Shown: in pieces, positions 17,243 to 25,371 of the stretch | Numbering within the stretch: position 1 is the first letter of the stretch | Layout: every line of letters begins with the position of its first letter | Assembly (NCBI RefSeq): GCF_900110415.1 | Contig: NZ_FODR01000007.1 | Location: 248,001-312,000 of the forward strand | Direction: 5' to 3' | Source: Mucilaginibacter sp. OK283 | GTDB taxonomy: Bacteria; Bacteroidota; Bacteroidia; Sphingobacteriales; Sphingobacteriaceae | DNA: 64,000 bases | Notes under the pieces: model-generated | What the model saw: only the letters and a program-made list of their open reading frames with translations | What the model was told of the DNA's origin: nothing | The model's database searches: none | Position numbers and translations under genes: made by a program

Positions 17243-19345
17243 ATGAGGGTTAAAAAGAATAATTACTTAGTTGCTGCCTGCCTTGGTTTAATGGGCTTGC
17301 TGCTTGTTGATATAGCATCAGCGCAGATCATCAAACAAAAAAAGTTTAAAACCAGCACTGGAGTACTCGTAAGCACCACCGGCACCCGATTTACCATAAC
17401 CTGGCCCACGGGCCAGGGCAACAACGGCCGGCTGGTATTGAATCTGAAAAATGACGAACCATTATTCAACAGCATCGGATTAAGTAAAGACGGCGTATAC
17501 CAAACCATTATCCAAAACGTCGATCCGCAGTTCATTATCTCCGAAGGCAAGCGCGATCTGGTGTCCCAAAACGGATGGAATATATTTTTTGATAAGGTTC
17601 CCCTAAAACCGCATCAATCCTATAAAGTTGACTTTCATAAAAGGGATATCAACGTAAATAGCTCGGGGTCACGAACTGTAATTACGATGAGTGGGGCAGA
17701 AGCCCCCAATTTTAAGGGCGACCTGCAGATAACACTCTATAACGGGCAGCCCCTGTTAAACATAGCCGTCGTTGTATCAACCCAAAAAGATTCGACAGCG
17801 ATATTGTATGATGCCGGTTTGGTGGGGAAGGAGCGGCCTGTAAAAAACATCAGCTACAGCGATGTTTACGAAAAGCTGCAAACAGCAGTTATTAATCAGC
17901 CTGATACCGCTAAAAACATAGCCGTAAAGTATCGTGCAATCATCGGCACAAATGATAAAGGGAGCATTGCGGTTTTCCCGGCGCCGCACCAATACTTTTA
18001 CCCATTAGATGAAGCTTTTAACCTCAAATTTGTGTGGTACGGCAACAATTACCGCCAAATGCTCGACGGCTTTGGCATTGGTATACGGCAGGAATTAAAT
18101 GGTGATAAACGTTATGTACCCTGGTTTAACGCACCGCCGGGAACAAAACAACGACTTAACTTTTTTTGCCTGTTAGGTAGTAATGGCGCACCGGCGTTGA
18201 TAGCTCATGTGAGGCAATTTACACATAATGACAGCTATAAACCCTTGCCGGGCTACAAAACCATGGCCAGCCATTTTCATAATGAGTTTATTATGAGTGT
18301 GGTGCTTAAAGGTAAGCCTGTACCCGACAGCCCCGGCTTTGTAAAAGTGTTTAAACAGCTTGGCGTAAATATGGTGCACCTGGCCGAATTTCACTATACT
18401 GGCCACCCTAAGGGTCCCGGCGAACAACGCTTGCAGGAATTGAAAACTTTGTTTGAGCAATGCGCCCGCTTATCCTCATCAAATTTTTTGTTGTTGCCAG
18501 GCGAAGAGCCGAATGAGTTTTTTGGAGGCCACTGGCTGGAGTTTTTCCCAAAACCGGTTTACTGGATTATGGACAGGAAACAGGGTACGCCGTTCGAAAC
18601 TACCGATGCCGAACATGGCAAGGTTTACCATATTGGTGATAAAAACGATATGCAGAGGCTGCTGCAAGCCGAAAATGGGCTGGCCTGGACCGCCCATGCC
18701 CGTACCAAAGGATCAACAGGGTTTCCGGATACCTATAAAAACGAAGATTTTTTTCTGTCAGACAGGTTTTTAGGTGCGGCCTGGAAGGCCATGCCGGCCG
18801 ATTTGTCACAACCGAGGTTGGGGAAGCGGGTGCTGGATTTGATGGACGATATGAATAACTGGGGCCTGCATAAAAAAGTGCTCTCGGAAGCCGACTTGTT
18901 CAGCATTGAATCGGAAAATGAAATGTATGCCCACATGAATATCAATTACCTGAAACTGGATAAACAACCGGAATATAAACAAGGCTGGCAGCAGGTTTTG
19001 AATGTGTTGCAGCAGGGGAAATTCTTTTCAACCACCGGCGAAGTATTGATTGAAGATTTTAAAATAAATGGCCGGTCGTCTGGCGAAACTGTTGCCCTGC
19101 CTGCCAATGGGCAATGCCACATCTCGTTTAAAACCAGCTGGACATTCCCGCTCAATTTTGCCGAAATTATATCTGGCGATGGTAAGCAGGTTTTCCGCAA
19201 ACGCGTTAACCTTGATGCAACCGAAGCATTTGACAGCAGGTTATTTACCTTAACAGAAAACCTTAAAGGCCGCAAATGGGCACGTTTGGAAATATGGGAT
19301 GCCGCCGCTGATGGCGCTTTTACACAATCCATTTGGTTTAAATAA
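17243..19345 (+). CDS. Secreted protein of unrecognised family, possible degenerate PHP-type metallohydrolase
   Basis: This 700-residue protein has a signal peptide ending near IASAQ. The N-terminal half is beta-rich and carries no motif I recognise. Residues from about 345 to 500 hold ordered His/Glu clusters (AEFHYTGHP, LLPGEEPNEFFGGHW, AWTAHARTKGS) reminiscent of the metal ligands in PHP-fold CehA/McbA-like proteins. The C-terminus (FFSTTGEVLIEDFKINGR, WARLEIWDAAADGAFTQSIW) has the beta-sandwich ending seen in such proteins. The classical HxH at the start of a PHP domain is missing, so catalysis is uncertain. It is the last gene of the locus in this direction. It could be a new esterase, lyase-like or glycan-binding accessory protein; I do not assign a function. 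Confidence 0.5.
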   Translation: MRVKKNNYLVAACLGLMGLLLVDIASAQIIKQKKFKTSTGVLVSTTGTRFTITWPTGQGNNGRLVLNLKNDEPLFNSIGLSKDGVYQTIIQNVDPQFIISEGKRDLVSQNGWNIFFDKVPLKPHQSYKVDFHKRDINVNSSGSRTVITMSGAEAPNFKGDLQITLYNGQPLLNIAVVVSTQKDSTAILYDAGLVGKERPVKNISYSDVYEKLQTAVINQPDTAKNIAVKYRAIIGTNDKGSIAVFPAPHQYFYPLDEAFNLKFVWYGNNYRQMLDGFGIGIRQELNGDKRYVPWFNAPPGTKQRLNFFCLLGSNGAPALIAHVRQFTHNDSYKPLPGYKTMASHFHNEFIMSVVLKGKPVPDSPGFVKVFKQLGVNMVHLAEFHYTGHPKGPGEQRLQELKTLFEQCARLSSSNFLLLPGEEPNEFFGGHWLEFFPKPVYWIMDRKQGTPFETTDAEHGKVYHIGDKNDMQRLLQAENGLAWTAHARTKGSTGFPDTYKNEDFFLSDRFLGAAWKAMPADLSQPRLGKRVLDLMDDMNNWGLHKKVLSEADLFSIESENEMYAHMNINYLKLDKQPEYKQGWQQVLNVLQQGKFFSTTGEVLIEDFKINGRSSGETVALPANGQCHISFKTSWTFPLNFAEIISGDGKQVFRKRVNLDATEAFDSRLFTLTENLKGRKWARLEIWDAAADGAFTQSIWFK

Positions 19346-19471
19346 AGCGCCTTGTTACTTTTTTAATCAGAGCAAACAAATCTAAATGGTTAACTGCAAA
19401 AAGTTGTTATTTAATAACAGCTAACGGAATAAGCTTATGGCGCGGGAAGATATGAGCATTACAGTTCAGTG

Positions 19472-19485
19472 TTAACCATGGTTAA
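19472..19485. promoter_or_regulatory. 14-bp perfect palindrome upstream of nagA
   Basis: TTAACCATGGTTAA is an exact palindrome 150 bases before nagA. A second TTAAC occurs about 70 bases downstream. It could bind a dimeric regulator, but no second full copy was seen in the window. Confidence 0.35.
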
Positions 19486-19513
19486 ATATAAATAGTTGAT
19501 TATAAGGTATTTG

Positions 19514-19523
19514 TAAGCGTTTT
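19514..19523. promoter_or_regulatory. Candidate LacI-family operator upstream of nagA
   Basis: TAAGCGTTTT matches eight of ten positions of the core TAAACGTTTA of the perfect palindrome found in front of the lacI gene at 22141. It has the central CG typical of LacI-family operators. Confidence 0.4.
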
Positions 19524-19634
19524 ATCTGAAATGTGTTAAGTTATGTTAACCCAACTTGATGCGTTTGCCCTGCTTTTTTAATGCTTATACTCTAAGTTTC
19601 GCCAAATCAGCTTAACTTGTAGGCCTATCAGCAA

Positions 19635-20816
19635 ATGAACAAGCAAGTAAAGATCACAAACGGCCGGATCATCACGCCCAAGGGCATCATTAACGGCACT
19701 ATACTCATCAACCAAACAAAGATAGCGGCTATATCCCAACGCGATATTGACGCACGGGATGCCCAGGTAATCGACGCCCATGGTAACTATGTTTCGCCGG
19801 GCTTTATTGATATCCATGTGCATGGCGGTGGTGGCCACGATTTTATGGATGGCAACAAGGAAGCTTTCCTGGAGATAGCCCGTACACATGCCAGCTATGG
19901 CACCACAGCGATGGTGCCTACAACCCTAACCGCCGAAAAGGCCGACCTGCTCAAAACGCTTGATCTGTATGCCAGTGCTGATGCTAAAAATACCATGGGG
20001 GCGCAATTTTTAGGTATGCACCTGGAAGGGCCTTATTTTGCCATGAACCAGCGCGGCGCACAGGACCCGCGCTATATCCGCAATCCCGACGAGGAAGAGT
20101 ATAAAGAGATTATTGCTTACTCCAAAGCTATCAAACGCTGGAGCGCTGCACCGGAACTGCCGGGCGCAATTAAGTTTGCCAAATACCTGCAGGCCAACGG
20201 TATTATGCCCGCTTTGGCTCATACCGATGCTATTTACGAGGAAGTTGCCTTAGCTTTTGAAAATGGTTACACGCTGGCAACGCATTTATATTCTGGCATG
20301 TCGGGTGTAACCAGGCGCAATGCCTACCGTTACGCCGGGGTTATTGAAGCCGCTTTTTTGATTGATGCTATGGATGTGGAGGTTATTGCCGATGGTATTC
20401 ATTTGCCAGCGCCCTTATTAAAACTGGTTTACAAAATTAAAGGGCCGGATAGAATAGCGCTCATCACCGACGCCATGCGGGCGGCGGGTATGCCCGAAGG
20501 TGATAGCGTACTGGGCAATAAGGATACCGGTTTAAAAGTTCTTGTAGAAGACGGCGTAGCCAAACTGCCCGACCGCAGCTCATTTGCCGGCAGTGTGGCC
20601 ACCTGCGACAGGCTGGTACGTACGATGATGACAATGGCCGACGTGCCACTGCCCGAAGTCGTAAAAATGATGACCAAAAACCCGGCAACGATTATGGGGG
20701 TAGATGACCGTAAAGGCGCTTTGATTGAAGGCCTTGATGCCGACATCGCCATCTTTGACGAACAGATAAATATCCAGGCAACCATAGTGAACGGGAAGCT
20801 GGTGTATCGTGGGTAG
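19635..20816 (+). CDS. nagA: N-acetylglucosamine-6-phosphate deacetylase
   Basis: This 393-residue cytoplasmic enzyme removes acetate from N-acetylglucosamine 6-phosphate to give glucosamine 6-phosphate. The amidohydrolase signatures appear in order: metal-binding HVHGGGGHDFMDG, LGMHLEGPYF with the family Glu, MPALAHTDA, LATHLYSGMSG, VEVIADGIHLP and the catalytic Asp in ALITDAMRAAG. The length is normal. No nagB is adjacent. The gene stands alone between the glycan locus and the convergent lacI gene; an operator-like site upstream links it to that regulator by inference. Confidence 0.93.
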   Translation: MNKQVKITNGRIITPKGIINGTILINQTKIAAISQRDIDARDAQVIDAHGNYVSPGFIDIHVHGGGGHDFMDGNKEAFLEIARTHASYGTTAMVPTTLTAEKADLLKTLDLYASADAKNTMGAQFLGMHLEGPYFAMNQRGAQDPRYIRNPDEEEYKEIIAYSKAIKRWSAAPELPGAIKFAKYLQANGIMPALAHTDAIYEEVALAFENGYTLATHLYSGMSGVTRRNAYRYAGVIEAAFLIDAMDVEVIADGIHLPAPLLKLVYKIKGPDRIALITDAMRAAGMPEGDSVLGNKDTGLKVLVEDGVAKLPDRSSFAGSVATCDRLVRTMMTMADVPLPEVVKMMTKNPATIMGVDDRKGALIEGLDADIAIFDEQINIQATIVNGKLVYRG

Positions 20817-20848
20817 GTTTGAGTTGTGAGTAAAATGGCCGCCAAGAT

Positions 20849-20894
20849 AATCAAAATCCAAAAAATCAGACAAATCTGTTCAATCCCGGTTCAG
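20849..20894 (+). repeat. 46-bp dispersed intergenic repeat, copy A
   Basis: This stretch, starting AATCAAAATCCAAAAAATC and ending CAATCCCGGTTCAG, matches the reverse complement of 30905-30950 at 43 of 46 positions. It lies just after nagA and is a non-coding dispersed repeat. Confidence 0.75.
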
Positions 20895-20910
20895 ACAATG
20901 CGATAGGGAT

Positions 20911-20983
20911 GGGCGTGGATACCTGCCCGTGTGTAAGGCCTTGAAGGCGTATGAACAGACAGCCCGGGCCGCAGGTATCGCCC
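20911..20983. repeat. Imperfect long hairpin between nagA and lacI
   Basis: GGGCGTGGATACCTGC at the left and GCAGGTATCGCCC at the right pair as an interrupted stem over about 73 bases, with internal GC-rich complementarity in between. Such GC-rich structured elements next to the dispersed repeat look like REP-type intergenic DNA. It lies between convergent genes and may also help terminate transcription. Confidence 0.5.
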
Positions 20984-21050
20984 AATTTTTGGGGTGAATT
21001 CAATTTAAGTGGTATTCTTGATTTTATTCGGTTCTCCCAATCTGAAAAAA

Positions 21051-22094
21051 TCAATAATTCGCTAATTCACTAATTGAAGATTCCCTTATCACAAGCGTTG
21101 ATGGTAAAACTATCTCTTTATTGTTTTCAGCCGCTTTACCGGCCAGGTGGTCAAATAATAATTGCGCGGCTTTTTTGCCCATATCAAATGCGGGCTGCAA
21201 AATGGTTGTGAGCGGCGGGTTCAGGATGGGGGCCGTTATCTGGTTGGTAAAGCAAACCACTTTAACATCCCGCGGAATGTTTAGCTTTAATTCATTACAG
21301 GCCAGGTAGGTTGATGTGGCCAGGTGTTCAACCGTAGCAATAATACCATCCGGCTTTTGAAGTGTAAGATGTTCTTTTATTACTTCAACATTTTCGTTGT
21401 TATATTTATTTGAACAGGTAACCATGCCTGATTCCTTTGGCTGGATGCCCCGTTCGGCCAAAGCCTTTTTATAGCCTTGTTCCCTGGCCGATAGGATGGA
21501 GGGGTAACCTTTGATGGTAACGAGCGAGATGTTTTTACAACCTGCATCCAGCAAATGATTAGTGGCTGTGTATGCACTGTTCAGGTCGTCGGTGGTGATT
21601 TTTACCGAATTCAGGTCATCAAAAACCCGGTCAAAAAATACGATGGGCACGCCTGCCTGCTGCAGGGTTTTAATATGGCTGGTATCTTCTGTGTTGCTGG
21701 CTACTGACATAATTACCCCATCAACCCGGCCGCTGGCAAGTTCGCCAAACATGTAGGCTTCGCGCTCGTAACTGTCATGAGTAAGGTAAATCAGTGTATG
21801 GTATTTTTTTATGGCTACTATGCTTTCAATACCATTGATGGCCTGGCTAAAAAAGCTGTCGGCAATCTCGGGGATAATAATGGCAATAGTGTTGCTGGCT
21901 TTTTTACGGAGACTGCTGGCATAGGGGTTGGGCACGTAATTGAGCTTACGGGCGGCTTCAATTACTTTCAGCTTGGTTTCGGGACCGATGTCATGGCTAT
22001 CCCTAAGGGCTTTTGATACAGTGGCGATAGATACATTGAGCACTTTGGCCAGTGTCTTCATGTCTACTTTGTCGCTTTTGGGTGTATCAGCCAT
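21051..22094 (-). CDS. LacI-family transcriptional regulator
   Basis: This 347-residue regulator has an N-terminal helix-turn-helix (MKTLAKVLNVSIATVSKALR) and hinge helix region (NPYASSLRKKASNTIAIIIP), then a periplasmic-binding-protein-like sensor domain (ADSFFSQAINGIES, GVIMSV, VPIVFFDRVFDDL). It should bind palindromic operators and respond to a sugar or sugar phosphate. A perfect CG-centred palindrome lies in its own leader at 22141, consistent with autoregulation. It is convergent with nagA and divergent from the symporter gene, so it probably controls both. The effector cannot be deduced. Confidence 0.93.
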   Translation of the reverse strand: MADTPKSDKVDMKTLAKVLNVSIATVSKALRDSHDIGPETKLKVIEAARKLNYVPNPYASSLRKKASNTIAIIIPEIADSFFSQAINGIESIVAIKKYHTLIYLTHDSYEREAYMFGELASGRVDGVIMSVASNTEDTSHIKTLQQAGVPIVFFDRVFDDLNSVKITTDDLNSAYTATNHLLDAGCKNISLVTIKGYPSILSAREQGYKKALAERGIQPKESGMVTCSNKYNNENVEVIKEHLTLQKPDGIIATVEHLATSTYLACNELKLNIPRDVKVVCFTNQITAPILNPPLTTILQPAFDMGKKAAQLLFDHLAGKAAENNKEIVLPSTLVIRESSISELANY

Positions 22095-22140
22095 AATGGT
22101 GTAATGTAAATTATCTGATATTATAAGGGCGCTAATTTAG

Positions 22141-22152
22141 TTAAACGTTTAA
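22141..22152. promoter_or_regulatory. Perfect 12-bp LacI-type operator
   Basis: TTAAACGTTTAA is an exact palindrome with a central CG, the hallmark of LacI-family sites. It lies 46 bases upstream of the lacI start and just downstream of a -7 box on the minus strand, the position expected for autorepression. Confidence 0.6.
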
Positions 22153-22175
22153 GCAAATAAATAATATGATTTTGC

Positions 22176-22183
22176 CAAATGTA
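22176..22183 (-). promoter_or_regulatory. Bacteroidota -7 box of the lacI gene
   Basis: On the minus strand this reads TACATTTG, a match to TAnnTTTG. Transcription would start near 22169 and run through the operator at 22141-22152 into lacI. No clear -33 element was seen. Confidence 0.45.
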
Positions 22184-22266
22184 TAGTAGTAATTAAGCAT
22201 GTTTGGATTTTATAGCCATAAGGAACTGTTTACCAATTGCATTTCCTTTAATAAAATTATAAACTT

Positions 22267-22350
22267 ATGAGCAAGTTAAAAGAAACATCCGGCCGGGGCG
22301 TATCAAGGGATACTATAGCGGTAAAGAAATTACTAAAGCTGTATCATTGA
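22267..22350 (+). CDS. Possible 27-residue small open reading frame (doubtful)
   Basis: An ATG-started frame encodes a basic peptide ending in KKLLKLYH. It lies upstream of the symporter promoter candidate and has no recognisable motif or ribosome binding site. The gap between lacI and the symporter is 349 bases and otherwise holds only the regulatory sites listed. I give it mainly so that it can be checked for conservation. Confidence 0.12.
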   Translation: MSKLKETSGRGVSRDTIAVKKLLKLYH

Positions 22351-22357
22351 CATTTGA

Positions 22358-22367
22358 TAAGCGTAAA
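22358..22367. promoter_or_regulatory. Candidate LacI-family operator at the symporter promoter
   Basis: TAAGCGTAAA shares the TAAGCGT half with the site in front of nagA and partly matches the palindrome at 22141. It lies immediately upstream of the -33 element of the symporter promoter candidate. Confidence 0.35.
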
Positions 22368-22370
22368 CCA

Positions 22371-22399
22371 TTGTCAGTCCATTTTATTTTATAGATTTG
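22371..22399 (+). promoter_or_regulatory. Promoter of the sodium/solute symporter gene
   Basis: TTG at 22371-22373 and TAGATTTG at 22392-22399 are separated by 18 bases, close to the Bacteroidota -33/-7 arrangement. Transcription would begin near 22406, about 40 bases before the ATG at 22444. Confidence 0.55.
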
Positions 22400-22443
22400 A
22401 GAATTGAACCGGGTATAACCTAATTCCCATTGCAAAAACAAAC

Positions 22444-24135
22444 ATGCTGAAGTACATTTCCATAGGCGATCTGATCGTATTTTTTACTTATTTCGTTTTG
22501 GTTTCCGTTTATGGTTACCTGGTTTATCGCCGTAAAAAAGCAGAGACCAATTCCAGTTCGCATAGCTTTTTCCTGGCCGAAGGGTCACTTACCTGGTGGG
22601 CTATAGGGGCATCTATCATCGCATCAAATATCTCGGCCGAGCAATTTATAGGCATGAGCGGCGATGGTTTTTTTGCAGGCATTGCCGTAGCCGTTTACGA
22701 ATGGCTGGGCGCAGCCACGCTGATTATTGTAGCGGTATTTTTTATGCCGGTATATATCAAAAATAAAATTTACACCATGCCGCAATTCCTGAAAGACAGG
22801 TATAACAGCGGAGTGGCGCTGGTGATGTCGATATTCTGGCTGGCGCTGTACATATTTATTAACCTTACTGCCATTTTATACCTTGGTGCACTGGCCATTA
22901 ACGGTTTGCTTGGCGGCGGGTATTTGCACGAAATTATGATTGGTCTGGCCATATTTGGAGTAATCATCGCACTTGGTGGCATGCAGGTAGTTGGTTATAC
23001 CGATGTGGTGCAGGTTGCGGTGCTCATTATTGGTGGGCTTGCCATTACGTATTTATCGCTAACTATTGTGAGTGATAAATTTGGTTTCGGCCAAAACGCG
23101 CTTACCGGTTTAAAACTCATCCTGAAAGATTCGCCCGATCACTTCCACCTCATCTTTAAAAAGCCTGCTCATGGAGCATCTGTAGAAACTATAAGTAAAT
23201 ACTTAATACTGCCCGGCTTCGCGATGTACGCAGGAGGCCAATGGATAAGCAACCTAAACTATTGGGGCTGTAACCAATATATAACACAACGTGCATTGGG
23301 AGCCAATTTGCATACTGCCCGTACGGGTATCCTGTTTGCCAGTTTGCTTAAAATCCTGATGCCGGTTATTGTAATGCTGCCGGGCATTGTAGCTTTTGTA
23401 TTGTACAAACACGGCGATTTGCCAATGCTTGTTGGCGGTAAAAAAGACGGCGCTTACTCGGCTATATTATCCTTTTTGCCTTCGGGTTTAAAAGGTTTAT
23501 CGCTTGCCGTGTTAACGGCGGCAATTGTGGCCTCGATTGCTGGTAAGGTTAACAGTATTTCAACAATTTTTACGCTGGACGTTTATAAAAATTACATGAG
23601 CACCAAAGCTACCGAGCGCAATATGGTTTGGGTAGGGCGCATAGTTATTGTGTGCAGCCTTGTAATTGCCGTGGCCTTTACCTGGAACGATATGCTGGGC
23701 ATCAGTGGCGAGGGCGGTTATACCTTTGTTCAAAAATACAGCAGCTTTGTGAGCCCGGGCGTGTTAGCTACATTCCTGTTGGGTATGTTCTGGAAACGCA
23801 CCACCGGCGAGGCGGCCATAATAGGCATCCTGACTGGCTTTGCGGCTTCGGTGTTTTTTAACCAGTTTGCGGTTAAGGTTTTCGGGCCCGAAACCTGGTT
23901 ATACTCGGCGTTTATAAACCCAGCCGGTGTTTACGAAATTCCTTTTTTCATATGCCTTGGCTGGTCGTTCCTCACAACTTTTGGTGTGATGGTTTTAGTG
24001 AGCTTATTTGGCCCCGCGGTTAATGCAAAATCTATCGAGGTTGATAAAAGCATGTTTAAATTGAAGTCGTCATCGATAGTGCTTATTGCGGTAATATTGC
24101 TGTTTCTGTCGGCTATCTATGTGCGGTTTTGGTAG
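22444..24135 (+). CDS. Sodium/solute symporter (SSS/SGLT family), probable sugar importer
   Basis: This 563-residue inner-membrane protein has about 14 hydrophobic helices. Family features include an N-terminal FLAEGSLTWWAIGASIIASN and SAEQFIGMSGDGF, the sodium-site helix region, and QYITQRALGANLHTARTGIL, typical of SGLT-like sugar transporters. The long final helices (SSSIVLIAVILLFLSAIYV) complete the fold. It would bring a monosaccharide or small oligosaccharide into the cytoplasm with sodium. The substrate is unknown; the neighbouring nagA and shared operator-like sites make an amino sugar possible, but nothing in the sequence proves it. Confidence 0.9.
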   Translation: MLKYISIGDLIVFFTYFVLVSVYGYLVYRRKKAETNSSSHSFFLAEGSLTWWAIGASIIASNISAEQFIGMSGDGFFAGIAVAVYEWLGAATLIIVAVFFMPVYIKNKIYTMPQFLKDRYNSGVALVMSIFWLALYIFINLTAILYLGALAINGLLGGGYLHEIMIGLAIFGVIIALGGMQVVGYTDVVQVAVLIIGGLAITYLSLTIVSDKFGFGQNALTGLKLILKDSPDHFHLIFKKPAHGASVETISKYLILPGFAMYAGGQWISNLNYWGCNQYITQRALGANLHTARTGILFASLLKILMPVIVMLPGIVAFVLYKHGDLPMLVGGKKDGAYSAILSFLPSGLKGLSLAVLTAAIVASIAGKVNSISTIFTLDVYKNYMSTKATERNMVWVGRIVIVCSLVIAVAFTWNDMLGISGEGGYTFVQKYSSFVSPGVLATFLLGMFWKRTTGEAAIIGILTGFAASVFFNQFAVKVFGPETWLYSAFINPAGVYEIPFFICLGWSFLTTFGVMVLVSLFGPAVNAKSIEVDKSMFKLKSSSIVLIAVILLFLSAIYVRFW

Positions 24136-24238
24136 ATATGAACCTGTCAATATCAGGCGAAACAATTGATTGACAAAGAATGTTCGGTTACCCGGATGAA
24201 AGATACAATAGGACGGATGGTAACATTTACCCACAATA

Positions 24239-24268
24239 AAGCCCGAACTTTTTAATGAGATCGGGCTT
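24239..24268. terminator. Terminator between the symporter and the Rpn-type gene
   Basis: AAGCCCGA and TCGGGCTT form an 8-bp stem with a 14-base loop, about 100 bases after the symporter stop. It lies between convergent genes and could work in both directions. Confidence 0.6.
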
Positions 24269-24326
24269 CATCATTAGCCAGCATGCTATAGCGGCAATTT
24301 TTGCAAGTTTATAGAGCTTAGCTTAG

Positions 24327-25259
24327 TTACAATTTTTCTATTTCCTTAGCCGAAAGGCCGGTGAATTTTTCGATCTGGGCAACAGGCAAACCCTCTTTTT
24401 TCATTTCGCGGGCAATAGCAATGGCTTTTGCTTTTTCGCCTTCATTTCTGCCTTTTACTTCACCCTTTTTTTCGCCTTTTCTCTCACCTCTTTTCTCGGC
24501 TCTATCCAATAAAAGTTCTTCAATACCCATGGTGTTAGTCCTTTCTGTTAAAATTTCTACCTGTTGTTCAAATTTAGTGTTTATCTCCGGGTTTTCAAAG
24601 CGTATGTAATACCTTAAAAAATTCATCAGTACCCTTATTTTTTCTTTTGCTATCTGCTTGGCCAGCAATAGCCTGGTCAGGTTAAGCTTTAAGTTCAACA
24701 GTAATTCATCCCGTTCTACGCTGTTTTTCAAATCTTTGCCTGCAAATGCGGCCTTAGCTGTAAGCACCACCAGGGCGAAAGGGTTATTGCTGGCACGTAA
24801 CTCCTCGTCGTTTTGGTTGGCTATTTTGTAGGTGTTAAATGTATAACGCAGGCTGGTACCCATAAAGTCTATGGAGTAATGGTCTGGCCTTTCTTTGGTA
24901 TTGGCTTCGGTAAAAATGGCGTAGGCTACTATGGGCTTTTGATATTTATCCAGTATCCGGTAAAAGTAGGTGTACATACGGCTGGCAAAATCTTTTTGAT
25001 ATTGGCCCTGTACTTCCACATGTACCAAAATCCATTCTTCCTTACCCGCTTTGGTAAACACTTTCACCAGTTTATCGATCACCTTTGGCGAATACTCGTC
25101 GTTATCCGGAGGGAAAACTTGTTCCAGTTCTTTATCCAGGAATTCAAAACCTCTATTAAAGTCGAAAATCTCTGCAGCTTCAGGATTAAGAAAACACAGG
25201 AAATCGTCAAAAACATCTTCCAAAACCCCTTTCCAAAGCAGGTCGTCTTTTCTTCTCAT
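24327..25259 (-). CDS. Rpn-type PD-(D/E)XK nuclease (recombination-promoting nuclease/putative transposase)
   Basis: This 310-residue protein has an N-terminal nuclease fold in which WILVHVEVQGQYQKDF carries the Glu-x-Gln core of Rpn-like PD-(D/E)XK enzymes, followed by a helical region. The C-terminal quarter is very charged, with repeated Gly-Glu-(Arg/Lys)-Lys units (RGERKGEKKGEVKGRNEGEK), then IAREMKKEGLPVAQIEKFTGLSAKEIEKL, the tail usual for this family in Bacteroidota. E. coli RpnA-type proteins increase RecA-independent recombination and some act in phage defence. No transposon ends or target duplications were seen around it. Confidence 0.85.
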   Translation of the reverse strand: MRRKDDLLWKGVLEDVFDDFLCFLNPEAAEIFDFNRGFEFLDKELEQVFPPDNDEYSPKVIDKLVKVFTKAGKEEWILVHVEVQGQYQKDFASRMYTYFYRILDKYQKPIVAYAIFTEANTKERPDHYSIDFMGTSLRYTFNTYKIANQNDEELRASNNPFALVVLTAKAAFAGKDLKNSVERDELLLNLKLNLTRLLLAKQIAKEKIRVLMNFLRYYIRFENPEINTKFEQQVEILTERTNTMGIEELLLDRAEKRGERKGEKKGEVKGRNEGEKAKAIAIAREMKKEGLPVAQIEKFTGLSAKEIEKL

Positions 25260-25371
25260 TTAGGTAAAATGGCTGAATAGTTGATTAAGTGATTGGTTGA
25301 TTAGGTTAAAGATGATTGGTATCAAAACCATCTCATTTATTTAACCCAATCAACCGCTCACTATCTTATCT

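Noticed and set aside
24327..25259. Rpn-type gene as part of a transposon
   Set aside because: No inverted ends, target duplication or other mobile genes are visible around it; family members are often single chromosomal genes.
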